Shown here one piece after another: positions 8,068-17,439 of a stretch of 64,000 nt of DNA. The DNA is taken from the NCBI GenBank assembly GCA_021780815.1, contig JAJXYC010000015.1, positions 62,001 to 126,000 on the forward strand, in the 5' to 3' direction. The notes below the pieces were generated by a model that saw only the letters and a list, made by a program, of their open reading frames with translations, was not told the DNA's origin and ran no database searches. Origin of the DNA: Bacteroidota bacterium. Its GTDB lineage: Bacteria > Bacteroidota > Ignavibacteria > Kapaibacteriales > UBA2268. How positions within the stretch are numbered: the first letter of the stretch is position 1; every line of letters starts with the position of its first letter. Made by a program: the position numbers and the translations under genes.

Positions 8068-8955
8068 TTAAACAAGGTCGGTTGCACAATCGCCTATTTC
8101 AAATTGGATAGTTGTATGGTCTATTCCATATTTATGTTCAAGTAATTCTTCTATTTCTTCTTTTAAAGGCATTAAGTTGCTAATCGTGTCGTTTTTTACT
8201 TCAATATGTGCTTCGAAATGAATAGTGTTATCATTTAATTTCCATAAATGCAAATGATGAATATTTACAACACCTTCGAATGCTTCTACCTCAGTTTTGA
8301 TTTCATTTGCATCAATACCTTCCGGAGCAGCCATCATTAAAACTTCCACAGCTTCTTTTGTAATATCGTATGCTTCTTTTAAAATATATAATGAAATAAG
8401 TAATGTCAAAATTGGGTCTATCCAATAAACTTGAAAGACAATAATAAATACCGCTCCAATTATAACCGCCAGACTGGAAATTGCATCACTAAACAAATGC
8501 AAATAAGCAGCTCGCATATTCATACTGTCTTTTGAACCTTTTTTAAGCAATAAAGTTCCACCAACATTTGCAATCAAACCGATTGTTGCAACGATTAACA
8601 TTAAATAACCTGTAATTGGAGTTGGATTGATTAATCTATCGATTGCTTCTTTAATGAGGAAAAACGATATGACTATTAAAGATGAAGAATTAATTATTGC
8701 GGCTAATATTTCGGCTCGTTTTAGTCCAAATGTATATTTTAACGTTTTAGGCTTTTTACTTAACTTCATAGCAATATAAGTAATAATAATTGCTATACCA
8801 TCACTAAAATTATGGAGAGCATCTGAAATTAATGATAAACTTCCTGAGACTAAACCACCAATGATTTCGGCAATTGTAATTAAAAAATTCAAAAGCATCG
8901 TAAAAATCAAGTTTTTCTCTGAAGTTCCTTCTGAATGTGAATGTGAATGTGACAT
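8068..8955 (-). CDS. czcD: CDF-family divalent cation exporter
   Basis: A 295-residue inner-membrane protein with six predicted helices and a C-terminal cytoplasmic domain. It starts with a His-rich MSHSHSHSEG tail and has the two metal-site motifs of the family, SDALHNFSD in helix 2 and HLFSDAISS in helix 5, then the ferredoxin-like tail with HHLHLWKL. Family members exchange Zn2+, Cd2+ or Co2+ for protons; the motif HxxxD suggests zinc-type selectivity, which cannot be proven here. It is the last gene of the leftward locus, separated from the previous gene by a hairpin (9040-9065), so it may also have its own transcript. The symbol denotes the CzcD/ZitB group. Confidence 0.93.
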   Translation of the reverse strand: MSHSHSHSEGTSEKNLIFTMLLNFLITIAEIIGGLVSGSLSLISDALHNFSDGIAIIITYIAMKLSKKPKTLKYTFGLKRAEILAAIINSSSLIVISFFLIKEAIDRLINPTPITGYLMLIVATIGLIANVGGTLLLKKGSKDSMNMRAAYLHLFSDAISSLAVIIGAVFIIVFQVYWIDPILTLLISLYILKEAYDITKEAVEVLMMAAPEGIDANEIKTEVEAFEGVVNIHHLHLWKLNDNTIHFEAHIEVKNDTISNLMPLKEEIEELLEHKYGIDHTTIQFEIGDCATDLV

Positions 8956-9039
8956 ACAATTTTCCTTATTTTATTATTTTATTTTAAATATAAGTTACAT
9001 TAAAATTTTTAATATTATTTTAAAATTACCTTAAATATC

Positions 9040-9065
9040 AGGGAAAGCATAATCTTGCTTTCCCT
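9040..9065 (-). terminator. Hairpin between the zinc-ribbon gene and czcD
   Basis: AGGGAAAGCA (9040-9049) and TGCTTTCCCT (9056-9065) form a perfect 10-bp stem with a 6-nt loop. It lies 24 nt past the stop of the gene at 9089. There is no strong T-run on the minus strand, so it could be a weak terminator or an RNA-stability element inside the operon. Confidence 0.5.
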
Positions 9066-9088
9066 ATTTGATATTTAGTGATTGCTAA

Positions 9089-9442
9089 TTATTTGCTTGC
9101 GCAATCAATGCAAACCTTTTTATCACCTTTGACTCTGCCGTATTCCATCACCGTCATTTCGCCACAAACTTCGCAAACAAAACCATCACGCAATAGTTTT
9201 TTTTGCTTTTCTTCTTTACAGGCAGGAGTTATATAAATTACATTATCTTTGAGTAAATCACTCATCAAATTCTCGCCATTTTCTTCGCATAATCTTGGAT
9301 GCAAAAGCATATAATCATGTAGCAGCTCAAGACGAATTCTTTCTGATAATTCACCAAAGTTAATGTCTTTCATACTTGGACAAGCAAAACTGCAGGTACA
9401 CATTAAAATTGCTTTTTTTTGATTATTAACATCGTTTGACAT
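9089..9442 (-). CDS. HdrA-like N-terminal domain with C-terminal zinc ribbon
   Basis: A 117-residue soluble protein. The N-terminal ~80 residues (LMCTCSFACPSM, LLHPRLC, VIYITPACKEE) resemble the small Cys-containing N-terminal domain of heterodisulfide reductase subunit A-like proteins, but no FAD-binding part follows. The last ~30 residues form a four-Cys ribbon, CEVCG...CIDC, almost the same as the ribbon at the end of the FmdE-like protein encoded upstream (CEVCS...CITC). A sulfur-transfer, redox or metal-sensing role in the export locus is inferred. It lies 36 nt downstream of the barrel gene on the same strand. Confidence 0.75.
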   Translation of the reverse strand: MSNDVNNQKKAILMCTCSFACPSMKDINFGELSERIRLELLHDYMLLHPRLCEENGENLMSDLLKDNVIYITPACKEEKQKKLLRDGFVCEVCGEMTVMEYGRVKGDKKVCIDCASK

Positions 9443-9478
9443 TTTTTGAATTCCTTATAATTTTTTTTAATAATTTTT

Positions 9479-10240
9479 TTATATTTCAATAGCATAACCT
9501 AATGTTATGAGAAAATAACCTACATTGTTTTCACCATTTGCTGGGTCTTTTTGAATTTTTGTTAACCCATAAGCACCTCTTGCATCAAGGGAAAGAATAT
9601 TACTTAAAAATCTTGTTGAAAAACCAATACTACCCATTATTCCAAAGTTTGTATTTTTGATATTGGGTTGAATATCCTGAGTATTATTAAAATTTTGTGC
9701 TGGTAAAGGTTCTCCATTGACAGTAAGTGGTACTTTCCCTTGCTCATCTAAATAAATATTGCTCGTTCCAGAAGTTTGGGTTTTTGCTTCTGCTAAAATT
9801 CCCATATAAGGACCTGCATCTACATAAAATTGCAAATTATCCGATAAAGAAATGCAGTATTTTGCAAGTATAGGAATTTCAACGTAGTTGATTATAGCTT
9901 CATTTTTGAAATTAGCGTATAAAGTTAAGTTCGCAGGGACGGCGGGGTCTGTAATTTGTTGCATTCCTACTTTTACTCCACCTTCATTCACATAAGTTAA
10001 TTCTGCTTGAATAGCAAAATTATCAGTAAATTTGTCAGTAAAGAAAAGTCCATATCCCATTCCTGAACGTGAAGTATATCCTTGGCTTTGCGGAGTATTA
10101 CCTCCGCTTAAATTAGGAACACTTAACCCCGCTCTCAACCCAATTAAATTCGCTTGTGCATATAGATTGTTTCCTTCCGAAACCAACGCTATTATTCCAA
10201 GTAAAATAACAATTGAAAAAATATTTGTAATTTTTTTCAT
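9479..10240 (-). CDS. Outer-membrane beta-barrel protein
   Basis: 253 residues with a signal peptide (MKKITNIFSIVILLGIIALV...) and alternating beta strands typical of the PorT/OMP_b-brl family, e.g. GLRAGLSVPNLSGG, FAIQAELTYVNEGG and a C-terminal strand ending in an aromatic/hydrophobic pattern (FLITLGYAIEI). It is probably a small outer-membrane barrel; substrate unknown. It is 19 nt downstream of the 10260 gene and belongs to the leftward export operon. Confidence 0.85.
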   Translation of the reverse strand: MKKITNIFSIVILLGIIALVSEGNNLYAQANLIGLRAGLSVPNLSGGNTPQSQGYTSRSGMGYGLFFTDKFTDNFAIQAELTYVNEGGVKVGMQQITDPAVPANLTLYANFKNEAIINYVEIPILAKYCISLSDNLQFYVDAGPYMGILAEAKTQTSGTSNIYLDEQGKVPLTVNGEPLPAQNFNNTQDIQPNIKNTNFGIMGSIGFSTRFLSNILSLDARGAYGLTKIQKDPANGENNVGYFLITLGYAIEI

Positions 10241-10259
10241 AAATTTTCCTCCTATTTAT

Positions 10260-10967
10260 TTAGTTTAAAAATGATGACATGTATGGTTTTGGAAAAGCAT
10301 CCATAAATTTATTCATTTCTTTATTCATTGCATCTTTATCTTTTTGCTCAAATGCCTTTAACCAAGATAAATACGCTTTTTGCAAGTCTGGGAAAAGTTC
10401 GTTGAAATTCTTATCGTTTCTTTTGTCTTTGAAAGCAACAACGTGATTATAAATTCCTTCTAATACTTTGGAATTTTTGTTTGCACCTTCGACATTTCCT
10501 ACAAGCATCATATCATTTGTGTTTTTCATTTCCATACGCCAGGAAAAAACAACATCGGTCAAATCTAATGTTCCGTTTACTTTATGCATCTGTCCAAAAG
10601 TTTTGCAAAAAGCAGGGCAATAGATAGCGGCTTCGGCATATTTTTGTTCTCCAATTAAAAAAGTTAATACTTCAATATTACCTTCAAAAGTTGTAAAGTA
10701 ACTTTTCCAATTTGGGTCTTTCGCATATTCACTTGGAGGATTATCGAGATATTTGTTTTCAATCGCTTTAAGACCTTCTTTTAATTCTTTCAAATTAGAA
10801 AGAATTTTTTCTGCTTGAATAGGTTTTGCTTTAATCATTCCACATTGCATTGTTGCTTTTTTATGCCAAGGGGCAATTTCTTTATCAAAAGCAGTGGTAA
10901 CCTGTGCGTAACTTGTTAGCGATGATGCTAACAAAAAGATTGCTAATAAAAATTTTAGATGTTTCAT
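10260..10967 (-). CDS. Periplasmic helical protein with paired cysteines, unknown function
   Basis: 235 residues with a cleavable signal peptide ending near TSYAQ. The mature protein is mostly helical, with a charged central region, a YCPAFCKTFGQMH segment and an earlier MQCGM; these Cys and Met/His residues could bind a metal. I do not recognise the family. It lies 21 nt after the RND pump gene and 19 nt before the barrel gene, so it is a fixed part of the export operon, perhaps a periplasmic metal or substrate carrier. That role is inference. Confidence 0.75.
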   Translation of the reverse strand: MKHLKFLLAIFLLASSLTSYAQVTTAFDKEIAPWHKKATMQCGMIKAKPIQAEKILSNLKELKEGLKAIENKYLDNPPSEYAKDPNWKSYFTTFEGNIEVLTFLIGEQKYAEAAIYCPAFCKTFGQMHKVNGTLDLTDVVFSWRMEMKNTNDMMLVGNVEGANKNSKVLEGIYNHVVAFKDKRNDKNFNELFPDLQKAYLSWLKAFEQKDKDAMNKEMNKFMDAFPKPYMSSFLN

Positions 10968-10988
10968 ATAAATACTCCTTAAAAAAAA

Positions 10989-13900
10989 TTAGTTATTTGA
11001 ATTTGAATTAATCGCAACTTTATTTTTGCTCTTCCCGTCTGAAATATATGCATAAATAGGAACAAAAATCAAAGTTAATAAAGTACCAATCAATAAGCCA
11101 CCAATTGCAACGTCCGCAAGTGGACTTAATCTTTCAAGTCCAACAGCTTGTTCCAGAGCAATTGGAATCATTCCTGCAATTGTACCAAATGCAGTCATCA
11201 TTACAGGGCGGAAACGAACTTTCACACTTTCAATAGCGCTTTCGTAAGGAGATTCCCCTTTTTCTTTATTCTTTTGATAAAAATCAATTAAAAGAACAGC
11301 ATTTTTAATAATTATACCAAAGAGAAGTAAAATTCCTAATAAACTTGGCATACAACTTGGTTTATTGAACAACAACATTCCCCAAGCCGCACCAATCATA
11401 GAAAGTGGAAGAACCAGGATCATTATTAAAGACATTTTCACAGAACGATAAATTGAAATCAATACCATTGTTAAAACAAATATACCAAGGCCTATTGCTT
11501 TTATCATCCTGCTAAAGCTATCGTTGATTTGTGCGACATCACCTTCTTGTGTAATTTCAACATCGCTATCGGTACGAACAGATTTTAATGCTTGTTCGGC
11601 ATCATCAGTAATATGAGAAACTGGCCTATTCGAGCGGTATCCGTTTACGTCAATACTATACAAAAGTCTATCACGTTCAATTTTTGCATAAGTTAAATTT
11701 TTGGAAATTGTAGCAAGTTGCTCAAGTGGGACATCGCCCATTTGTGTATGAATAGGTAATAATCTGATTGTTTGTTCATTTTCGCTGTATTTGCCTTTAA
11801 AATATAATGCAACTGGCTGTGTATTCATAGATTGCAAATTCGCATTCAAACCAACAATCTGACCACGTTCCAAAATCTGCATTGTAATTTCATAAGGTGT
11901 AATACCATAACTTAAAGCTTTATTTTCATCAATATTTAAAGCAATTTCACTAAAATCTTCATCCCAACTGTTCGAGATCGATGTCAAACCTTTTACATCT
12001 TTTAAAGCATCTTTGACTTGGTTTGCTTTTTGCCCTAATCCATCAACATAAGGAGATTTTAGTCTAACATCCAACGTCGCTTTAATTGTAGATAATGCAG
12101 TAGCGCCAAAATCGAATACATCATTTTTCTTTATACCTTCTAAATGAGATAGTTTATCTCTGATAATATCTTCGATTTGCCACATATTCATTTTCCTACT
12201 GAATCTATCTTTACAATTAATGGTAATTGTAGCTTCAGAAGGTAAATTGCCACTTCCTAAGCTTAGAACACCCATTTCATTACCAAATGCAACTGAACTT
12301 TTTTCTACCCAGTCTTGTTGATGTAACCATTTCAAAAAAGGAGCAATCTTTACTTCTGAACTATTAGTGGTTTCATTTGAGCTAAATTGAATTTGTGCTT
12401 TAATAATTCCGGTATCCATCGGGGGCATAGCATCTTTGCCAATTATTGGCATAATTTTCCCAACACTGAAAATCAAAAGAGCTAATACTCCGAGTGAAAG
12501 TAGAACACGTCTCCATACTTTTCTTCCTGTGTTTGAAAACCGAATAACACTAACATAAGGACCAACTAATTTCCCAATACTTTTTTCATATAACCAATCG
12601 AAAAACAGTTCAACCTTAGTTTTATTATGTCCATTTTTATAAAACAATTCTAATAATTTCGGAATAAAAGTTATTGAAAGAAAGAAAGAAACCAATAAAG
12701 CTATAATTAAAGTAAAAATTAATGGCTTAAATATTTTTTCAGGAAAACCACCAACAAACATTAAAGGAGTAACGATAGCAATAGTTGCAATTGTTCCCGA
12801 CCAAATTGGGTTTATCACTTCTTTTGTGCCTTGCTGTATAGCAGTTTGCAAATCTTCTTTTAAATCATTTAGATGCCGCTCTATATTTTCCAGCACAACA
12901 ACAGCATTATCGGTTAAAAGCCCCAAAGCAAGAATAATTGCAGTATAAATTACAATATTTAAGCTTCCACCAGTTAGCCAAATAATTGCCATAGTGGAGA
13001 AAAACACCATAGGTATTGTAATGGCGGCGGCAGCAATTGCCCGAAAATTCCCAATAAATATCAATATTACAATCAATGTATAAAATATTGCATCACGAAG
13101 AGCAATAAGCATATTGTCGTTGGCTAATTCAATTAGATTTCTTTGTGTATCGGATATCTCGAAGTTGAAATTTGGATATTTTTCTTTCAAATCCTCCATT
13201 GCTTTACGAGCAGCTTTACTTACATCGAGTACACTGCCGCTCGGAGTTCTTTGAATTACAAGTGCTATAGCAGGTTTACCATTACCGAAATAACCGCTGG
13301 TTCTTTTTTTATAACCCCATTCTACTGTCGCTACATCTTGCAATCTAACATTAGGCAAAATCGTTATTTGCTTTAATCTTTCAATTTCATCTTTTTCGCC
13401 ATAAAAAGTAATTGTATAAAAGTTGTTTTCACCCTTAACAAATCCAATTGGTATATCTTTATTAAGGATTTGTATTGCTTTTGCAATTTTATCAAAATCT
13501 ACGTTGTATGTTTTAGCTTTGAATGGGTCAACTTCAATATTTATAGAGCTTTCATATCCACCGAAAACTTCAACATTACCAATATCGGGATTACTTAAAA
13601 GATATGGTTTGATAAGTCCATCAACAATTTTTCGGATATCAGCCAAAGATACATTATCGTTTTTCGGAGAAACTGAAATCACATCTACAGGCAAAGTAAA
13701 ATCGCCAGCAGTATAAACAGCAGGATTGGCATCAGCTGGCAAATTTGATTTAGCAATGGAAAGTGCATTTGCTACATCAACCGCAGCTGCATCAAGCCCC
13801 TTCTCGTATTTAAATTCTGCTTTTACTATTGAAAAATTTGCAACATTTATTGAACTTACTTCGGTTAGCAATCCTAATCTTGCAATTTCTTGTTCAATTG

Positions 13901-14090
13901 GCTTTGACACATTGTTAGCTGCAACTTGCGCAGTTGCACCCGGAACTTTTGTTATTACAATCACCTGTGGAGGCGTTGAATCAGGAAATAAGTTTTTCGG
14001 GAGAGTTATTAATGCTATTATTCCCATAACGAAAAACGCAAATATTAGAGAATAAAGCATATATGGTCTTTTGTAAAAATAATCAAACAT
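10989..14090 (-). CDS. RND-family efflux pump, inner-membrane permease
   Basis: 1033 residues, full length for the AcrB/CusA class: one N-terminal helix (MFDYFYKRPYMLYSLIFAF), a large periplasmic domain, helices 2-6, a second periplasmic domain and helices 8-12. Helix-4 proton-relay region reads GLLTDNAVVVLENIERHL, with one Asp and an Asn where AcrB has two Asp, closer to heavy-metal and other non-drug RND pumps. It starts 3 nt after hlyD and works with the upstream adaptor and TolC channel. The exported compound is not shown by sequence; operon context (CDF exporter, TauE, FmdE) points to metal or sulfur compounds rather than drugs. Confidence 0.95.
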   Translation of the reverse strand: MFDYFYKRPYMLYSLIFAFFVMGIIALITLPKNLFPDSTPPQVIVITKVPGATAQVAANNVSKPIEQEIARLGLLTEVSSINVANFSIVKAEFKYEKGLDAAAVDVANALSIAKSNLPADANPAVYTAGDFTLPVDVISVSPKNDNVSLADIRKIVDGLIKPYLLSNPDIGNVEVFGGYESSINIEVDPFKAKTYNVDFDKIAKAIQILNKDIPIGFVKGENNFYTITFYGEKDEIERLKQITILPNVRLQDVATVEWGYKKRTSGYFGNGKPAIALVIQRTPSGSVLDVSKAARKAMEDLKEKYPNFNFEISDTQRNLIELANDNMLIALRDAIFYTLIVILIFIGNFRAIAAAAITIPMVFFSTMAIIWLTGGSLNIVIYTAIILALGLLTDNAVVVLENIERHLNDLKEDLQTAIQQGTKEVINPIWSGTIATIAIVTPLMFVGGFPEKIFKPLIFTLIIALLVSFFLSITFIPKLLELFYKNGHNKTKVELFFDWLYEKSIGKLVGPYVSVIRFSNTGRKVWRRVLLSLGVLALLIFSVGKIMPIIGKDAMPPMDTGIIKAQIQFSSNETTNSSEVKIAPFLKWLHQQDWVEKSSVAFGNEMGVLSLGSGNLPSEATITINCKDRFSRKMNMWQIEDIIRDKLSHLEGIKKNDVFDFGATALSTIKATLDVRLKSPYVDGLGQKANQVKDALKDVKGLTSISNSWDEDFSEIALNIDENKALSYGITPYEITMQILERGQIVGLNANLQSMNTQPVALYFKGKYSENEQTIRLLPIHTQMGDVPLEQLATISKNLTYAKIERDRLLYSIDVNGYRSNRPVSHITDDAEQALKSVRTDSDVEITQEGDVAQINDSFSRMIKAIGLGIFVLTMVLISIYRSVKMSLIMILVLPLSMIGAAWGMLLFNKPSCMPSLLGILLLFGIIIKNAVLLIDFYQKNKEKGESPYESAIESVKVRFRPVMMTAFGTIAGMIPIALEQAVGLERLSPLADVAIGGLLIGTLLTLIFVPIYAYISDGKSKNKVAINSNSNN

Positions 14091-14093
14091 TGC

Positions 14094-15143
14094 TTAATTC
14101 TCCTTAACTTTGATTGAAACTCCTGATAAAAGTTTGAGTAGAACATCTTGTTTTTCAACTACAATTTCTTTTCCAGCAATATCAGAGTTATTTACAACAA
14201 TACCATCTTCACCTGCTTGCAATACATTGACTTCATAAGGTGTTGCTTTATCATTATCTTTTATAAATACATAACTTTTACCTTCTCTATTCAAAACAGC
14301 ATCAAATGGTAATTTTATTGCATTGTCGTTATAGACTTCAACATTTACTTCAACTCTTTCTCCACTTATTAAATTAGCATTATCTGGAATAACTTTATAT
14401 TCCGCTAAACTATTAAAAGTGTTTTCCAATGGAATTGCTTTGTAACTTTTACCTCGAAAAGTAACACCATAAATTTTCAAATTGCTTGGCATACTGATTT
14501 TAAGATAAGTTCCACTTTTTGCACTGATTATTCCAATTGGCTGACCAGGCATTGCCATATCACCAACATTAAGCATAGTTTTTGCTATCACTCCCGAAAC
14601 AGTTGCTTTAATAACTGCATACGTTAAACTATTATTTAAATCATTTAACATTTGTTGTAAAGATTCAACTTTCGCTTGTGTTTCTGAAATTTTACTTTCT
14701 TCCATTTCAGATTGTTCTATTGATGCTCCTTTTATTTTAAGCAACTCCAAAGTTCTTGTATGAGATGCTTGTAAATTTTTCAAAGCAACGTTAGCAGAGC
14801 TTAATTGCGATTTAACACTTTCTAAATTAGTTTCTATTGTTGTTTTATCTAATTTAACTATTACTTCACCTTTGGAAACTGTTGTTCCACTTGTTTTCAA
14901 ATACTCAATTCGTGCAGCAATTCTTGATGAAATCATCACATCATTATCGCTTTGAATTAATGCCAAATACGGAAGAGTCAAAGTTACATTTTCCTTTGAA
15001 GGAATAAATGTCTTAACTGTAATGGAATATTGCTTTGCCTTAGGTGCCAGATTATCCCTATTTTCGGCATGTTTTATTACCAATATCCCTAAAATTATAA
15101 GAATAATAACAACGATTATTCCAATTATTGTATTTTTTTTCAT
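14094..15143 (-). CDS. RND periplasmic adaptor (membrane fusion protein)
   Basis: 349 residues: an N-terminal membrane anchor (TIIGIIVVIILIILGILVI), a lipoyl/barrel-sandwich part (VMISSRIAARIEYLKTSGTTVSKGEVIVKLD), a coiled-coil hairpin (~110-180) and a beta-barrel domain. It bridges the RND permease and TolC across the periplasm. Its start overlaps the end of tolC by 4 nt (ATGA-type coupling) and its stop is 3 nt before the permease start, so the three parts are translated together. Confidence 0.93.
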   Translation of the reverse strand: MKKNTIIGIIVVIILIILGILVIKHAENRDNLAPKAKQYSITVKTFIPSKENVTLTLPYLALIQSDNDVMISSRIAARIEYLKTSGTTVSKGEVIVKLDKTTIETNLESVKSQLSSANVALKNLQASHTRTLELLKIKGASIEQSEMEESKISETQAKVESLQQMLNDLNNSLTYAVIKATVSGVIAKTMLNVGDMAMPGQPIGIISAKSGTYLKISMPSNLKIYGVTFRGKSYKAIPLENTFNSLAEYKVIPDNANLISGERVEVNVEVYNDNAIKLPFDAVLNREGKSYVFIKDNDKATPYEVNVLQAGEDGIVVNNSDIAGKEIVVEKQDVLLKLLSGVSIKVKEN

Positions 15144-16420
15144 CTTACAATATCCTCTATTTTATTACCAAAAATTACTGCTAATTTTACTGTTGTTTGC
15201 CATTTTTCAGCTTGTGCTTTGAACAATTTTGACTTTTCAAAGAATAAATCATCTTCATATTTAAGATAATCTTCAATAGTCATTCTGTCTAATTCATAAC
15301 TTGTCTTTGCAATATTTAATAATTCTTCTTTTTCTTTGATACTTGTTTCATAAAGTTGAATGGAATTATCAATAAGTTCTAAGTTCTTTTGAAGTTGGTC
15401 AATTTGAGATTGCAATTCTAAATCTTGCTTTTTTAAATCATTTTCGGTTTGAGCAACCTCAACTTGGGAAAGTGATATTTGTTGATATTGGTCCATAGCA
15501 AAAATTGGGATTTTGAAAACTAAACTAATTGTGTAATAATCATTATTTACAAACTTATCGTTGTTATATGCATAACCTAAATTGTTGCTATAACTACCCA
15601 TTAAAAAGAGAGAAGGAAACAATTTTTCAATTTCTGCCCGAAGAGCCATTTTATCACCTTCCAATTTTTGTTGCAAAGGCTCTAATGCTTTCATTTCTCC
15701 TGCTTTATAAGAACCAGTTGCTTGCATTGGAATTGGGTTTGTTAATCGGACTCCCGTAAGATTTTGTATCATTGTTAATACTTCTTGCTTTTGTATATCC
15801 AAGTCGTTTTTTGATATATCAATTTGATGCAAGGCATTATTTATTAAAATAAGTGCTTCACCAGGTGCTCTGCCATTGTTTGTTTTCATTTCTATTAATT
15901 CTTTGGTTTTTGAAATTGATTCTCTTTTTTTATTCAATGCATCATCTAATGAATTAATAAAAATCAAGTTAGAATTAGCACTTACAATAATTGCCTCATT
16001 TTTAAGCAAATTAATATAAGCCATGGACTCGGCAGACCTTTGCATCGCTCTTGCTTTTGCCGCCGTTGAAAATATGGAACTAACAAAAACAGGCATTGAA
16101 ATTGTGGCTCCAAGTCTATAAATTTGTTCGCTAAATGGCTGTCCAACTTCAGGCTTTTTTACCATATCCAACAATTGATTTGGTGGAACAGGCAACATTC
16201 CGGTCGGCACATTAGCATAATCATATCTACCAAATACATCAATATTGGGATATAATTTACTATAAACCATTTGCTTTCCCGTGGTAGCTTGCTCAATTCT
16301 TAATTGGTCTGTTTCAACTGCCGGATGTGTTTTGAGCGAATCGAACAGTTCACCAATACTCTTTATTTCATTGGCTTGCAAAACGAAAGGTATCAATAAT
16401 ATCATTAATATTTTTTTCAT
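15140..16420 (-). CDS. TolC-family outer-membrane channel
   Basis: About 426 residues with a signal peptide and the long alternating coiled-coil segments of the TolC/OEP family (e.g. RIEQATTGKQMVYSKLYPNI and the C-terminal KEKEELLNIAKTSYELDR). It forms the outer-membrane exit of the tripartite pump. The ATG at 16420 is preferred because GGGA lies just upstream and it gives a clean signal peptide; the ATG at 16432 is in frame. It follows the porin gene closely and overlaps the adaptor gene. Confidence 0.93.
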   Translation of the reverse strand: MKKILMILLIPFVLQANEIKSIGELFDSLKTHPAVETDQLRIEQATTGKQMVYSKLYPNIDVFGRYDYANVPTGMLPVPPNQLLDMVKKPEVGQPFSEQIYRLGATISMPVFVSSIFSTAAKARAMQRSAESMAYINLLKNEAIIVSANSNLIFINSLDDALNKKRESISKTKELIEMKTNNGRAPGEALILINNALHQIDISKNDLDIQKQEVLTMIQNLTGVRLTNPIPMQATGSYKAGEMKALEPLQQKLEGDKMALRAEIEKLFPSLFLMGSYSNNLGYAYNNDKFVNNDYYTISLVFKIPIFAMDQYQQISLSQVEVAQTENDLKKQDLELQSQIDQLQKNLELIDNSIQLYETSIKEKEELLNIAKTSYELDRMTIEDYLKYEDDLFFEKSKLFKAQAEKWQTTVKLAVIFGNKIEDIVR

Positions 16421-16437
16421 AAATTCCCACATTTATT

Positions 16438-17439
16438 TTATTTGAAAAATACCTGAAACTGTAACTCACCTAAGTAATTATTTTTTATTGAGGAAAATTG
16501 TGTCTTGAAATCTGCCATCAATTTTGTTTTTTCTGTAAAATAATAATTAAACCCTACTTTATACCAATTACTATCGTCATTTGTTGGTATTAAATCTGCA
16601 AATTTTTCGTCTCCAATTGTTGCTTGTACTTTGTCTGTAATAAAGTAATTCGCATTTAAGTAGTATCCCCACGCTTTCTCCTTATTTATATTTGCTTGAA
16701 CATATTCGGACTGAAAACCAAAATCCTTGTAATTCAATTGAGTCTCAAATCCCCAACGGTAATCATTTCCTACTATTATTTGATTGGAATTAAATATATT
16801 ACTCATCGTTATTCCATTAGCATAACGATATGAACCTGAACCACCAACTTCAATCAATGCATAATCATTTTTGTATAAAAAGTATTGCAGATGTGTTGTA
16901 TATAGCAAATTAACATCTTTGTTTTTTCCCGGTGATTCAAGGTTTGCATTAAAAGCACCAAGACTGAAATGAACTGGTACATCCTTTGTCTGATAAGTCA
17001 TTTGAATCCCTATTTGTCTTGCCATTGATTTAGTGCTATGAATCATTCCATTAATTACAGAAGACCTTTCAATATCCGGTATTTCGTAATCAGGTTGCAT
17101 CCTTTGCAACATAAAATCAGGTATAAAACGTCCAGCACGGAAATAACCAAAATTATCGAAATGAACGTCTGCAAATGCATCTTGGAACATAAAGGCTTCA
17201 TCTTTAAAAGAGCGATAAACAAATTGCATTTTATAAGTAACATTATCCAAACCAGGTGCATTCCCATCGACCCATAGTTTCCCTCTACGTATCATAAAGT
17301 CATTGCTTTGGTCAAAATCTGTTGTAAAGCGTGTTTGAATATAACCATGTAAATTGATTGAACCTGTTGCTTCGCAATGAAGTTCATTAATGTTTATTGC
17401 AATCAATAAAATTATAAATGTTCTTATAATTAATTTCAC
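16438..17439 (-). CDS. Phosphate-selective-porin-like outer-membrane protein
   Basis: About 333 residues with a signal peptide and a porin O/P-type pattern: INLHGYIQTRFTTDF, RRGKLWVDGNAPG, FRAGRFIPDF, many amphipathic strands and a C-terminal Phe-Lys. It probably makes a passive outer-membrane channel for small anions. The GTG at 17439 is preferred: it overlaps the TGA of the upstream permease gene as GTGA and gives a standard signal peptide; a TTG at 17451 is in frame. It is unusual between an inner-membrane TauE permease and a TolC channel. Confidence 0.85.
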   Translation of the reverse strand: MKLIIRTFIILLIAININELHCEATGSINLHGYIQTRFTTDFDQSNDFMIRRGKLWVDGNAPGLDNVTYKMQFVYRSFKDEAFMFQDAFADVHFDNFGYFRAGRFIPDFMLQRMQPDYEIPDIERSSVINGMIHSTKSMARQIGIQMTYQTKDVPVHFSLGAFNANLESPGKNKDVNLLYTTHLQYFLYKNDYALIEVGGSGSYRYANGITMSNIFNSNQIIVGNDYRWGFETQLNYKDFGFQSEYVQANINKEKAWGYYLNANYFITDKVQATIGDEKFADLIPTNDDSNWYKVGFNYYFTEKTKLMADFKTQFSSIKNNYLGELQFQVFFK

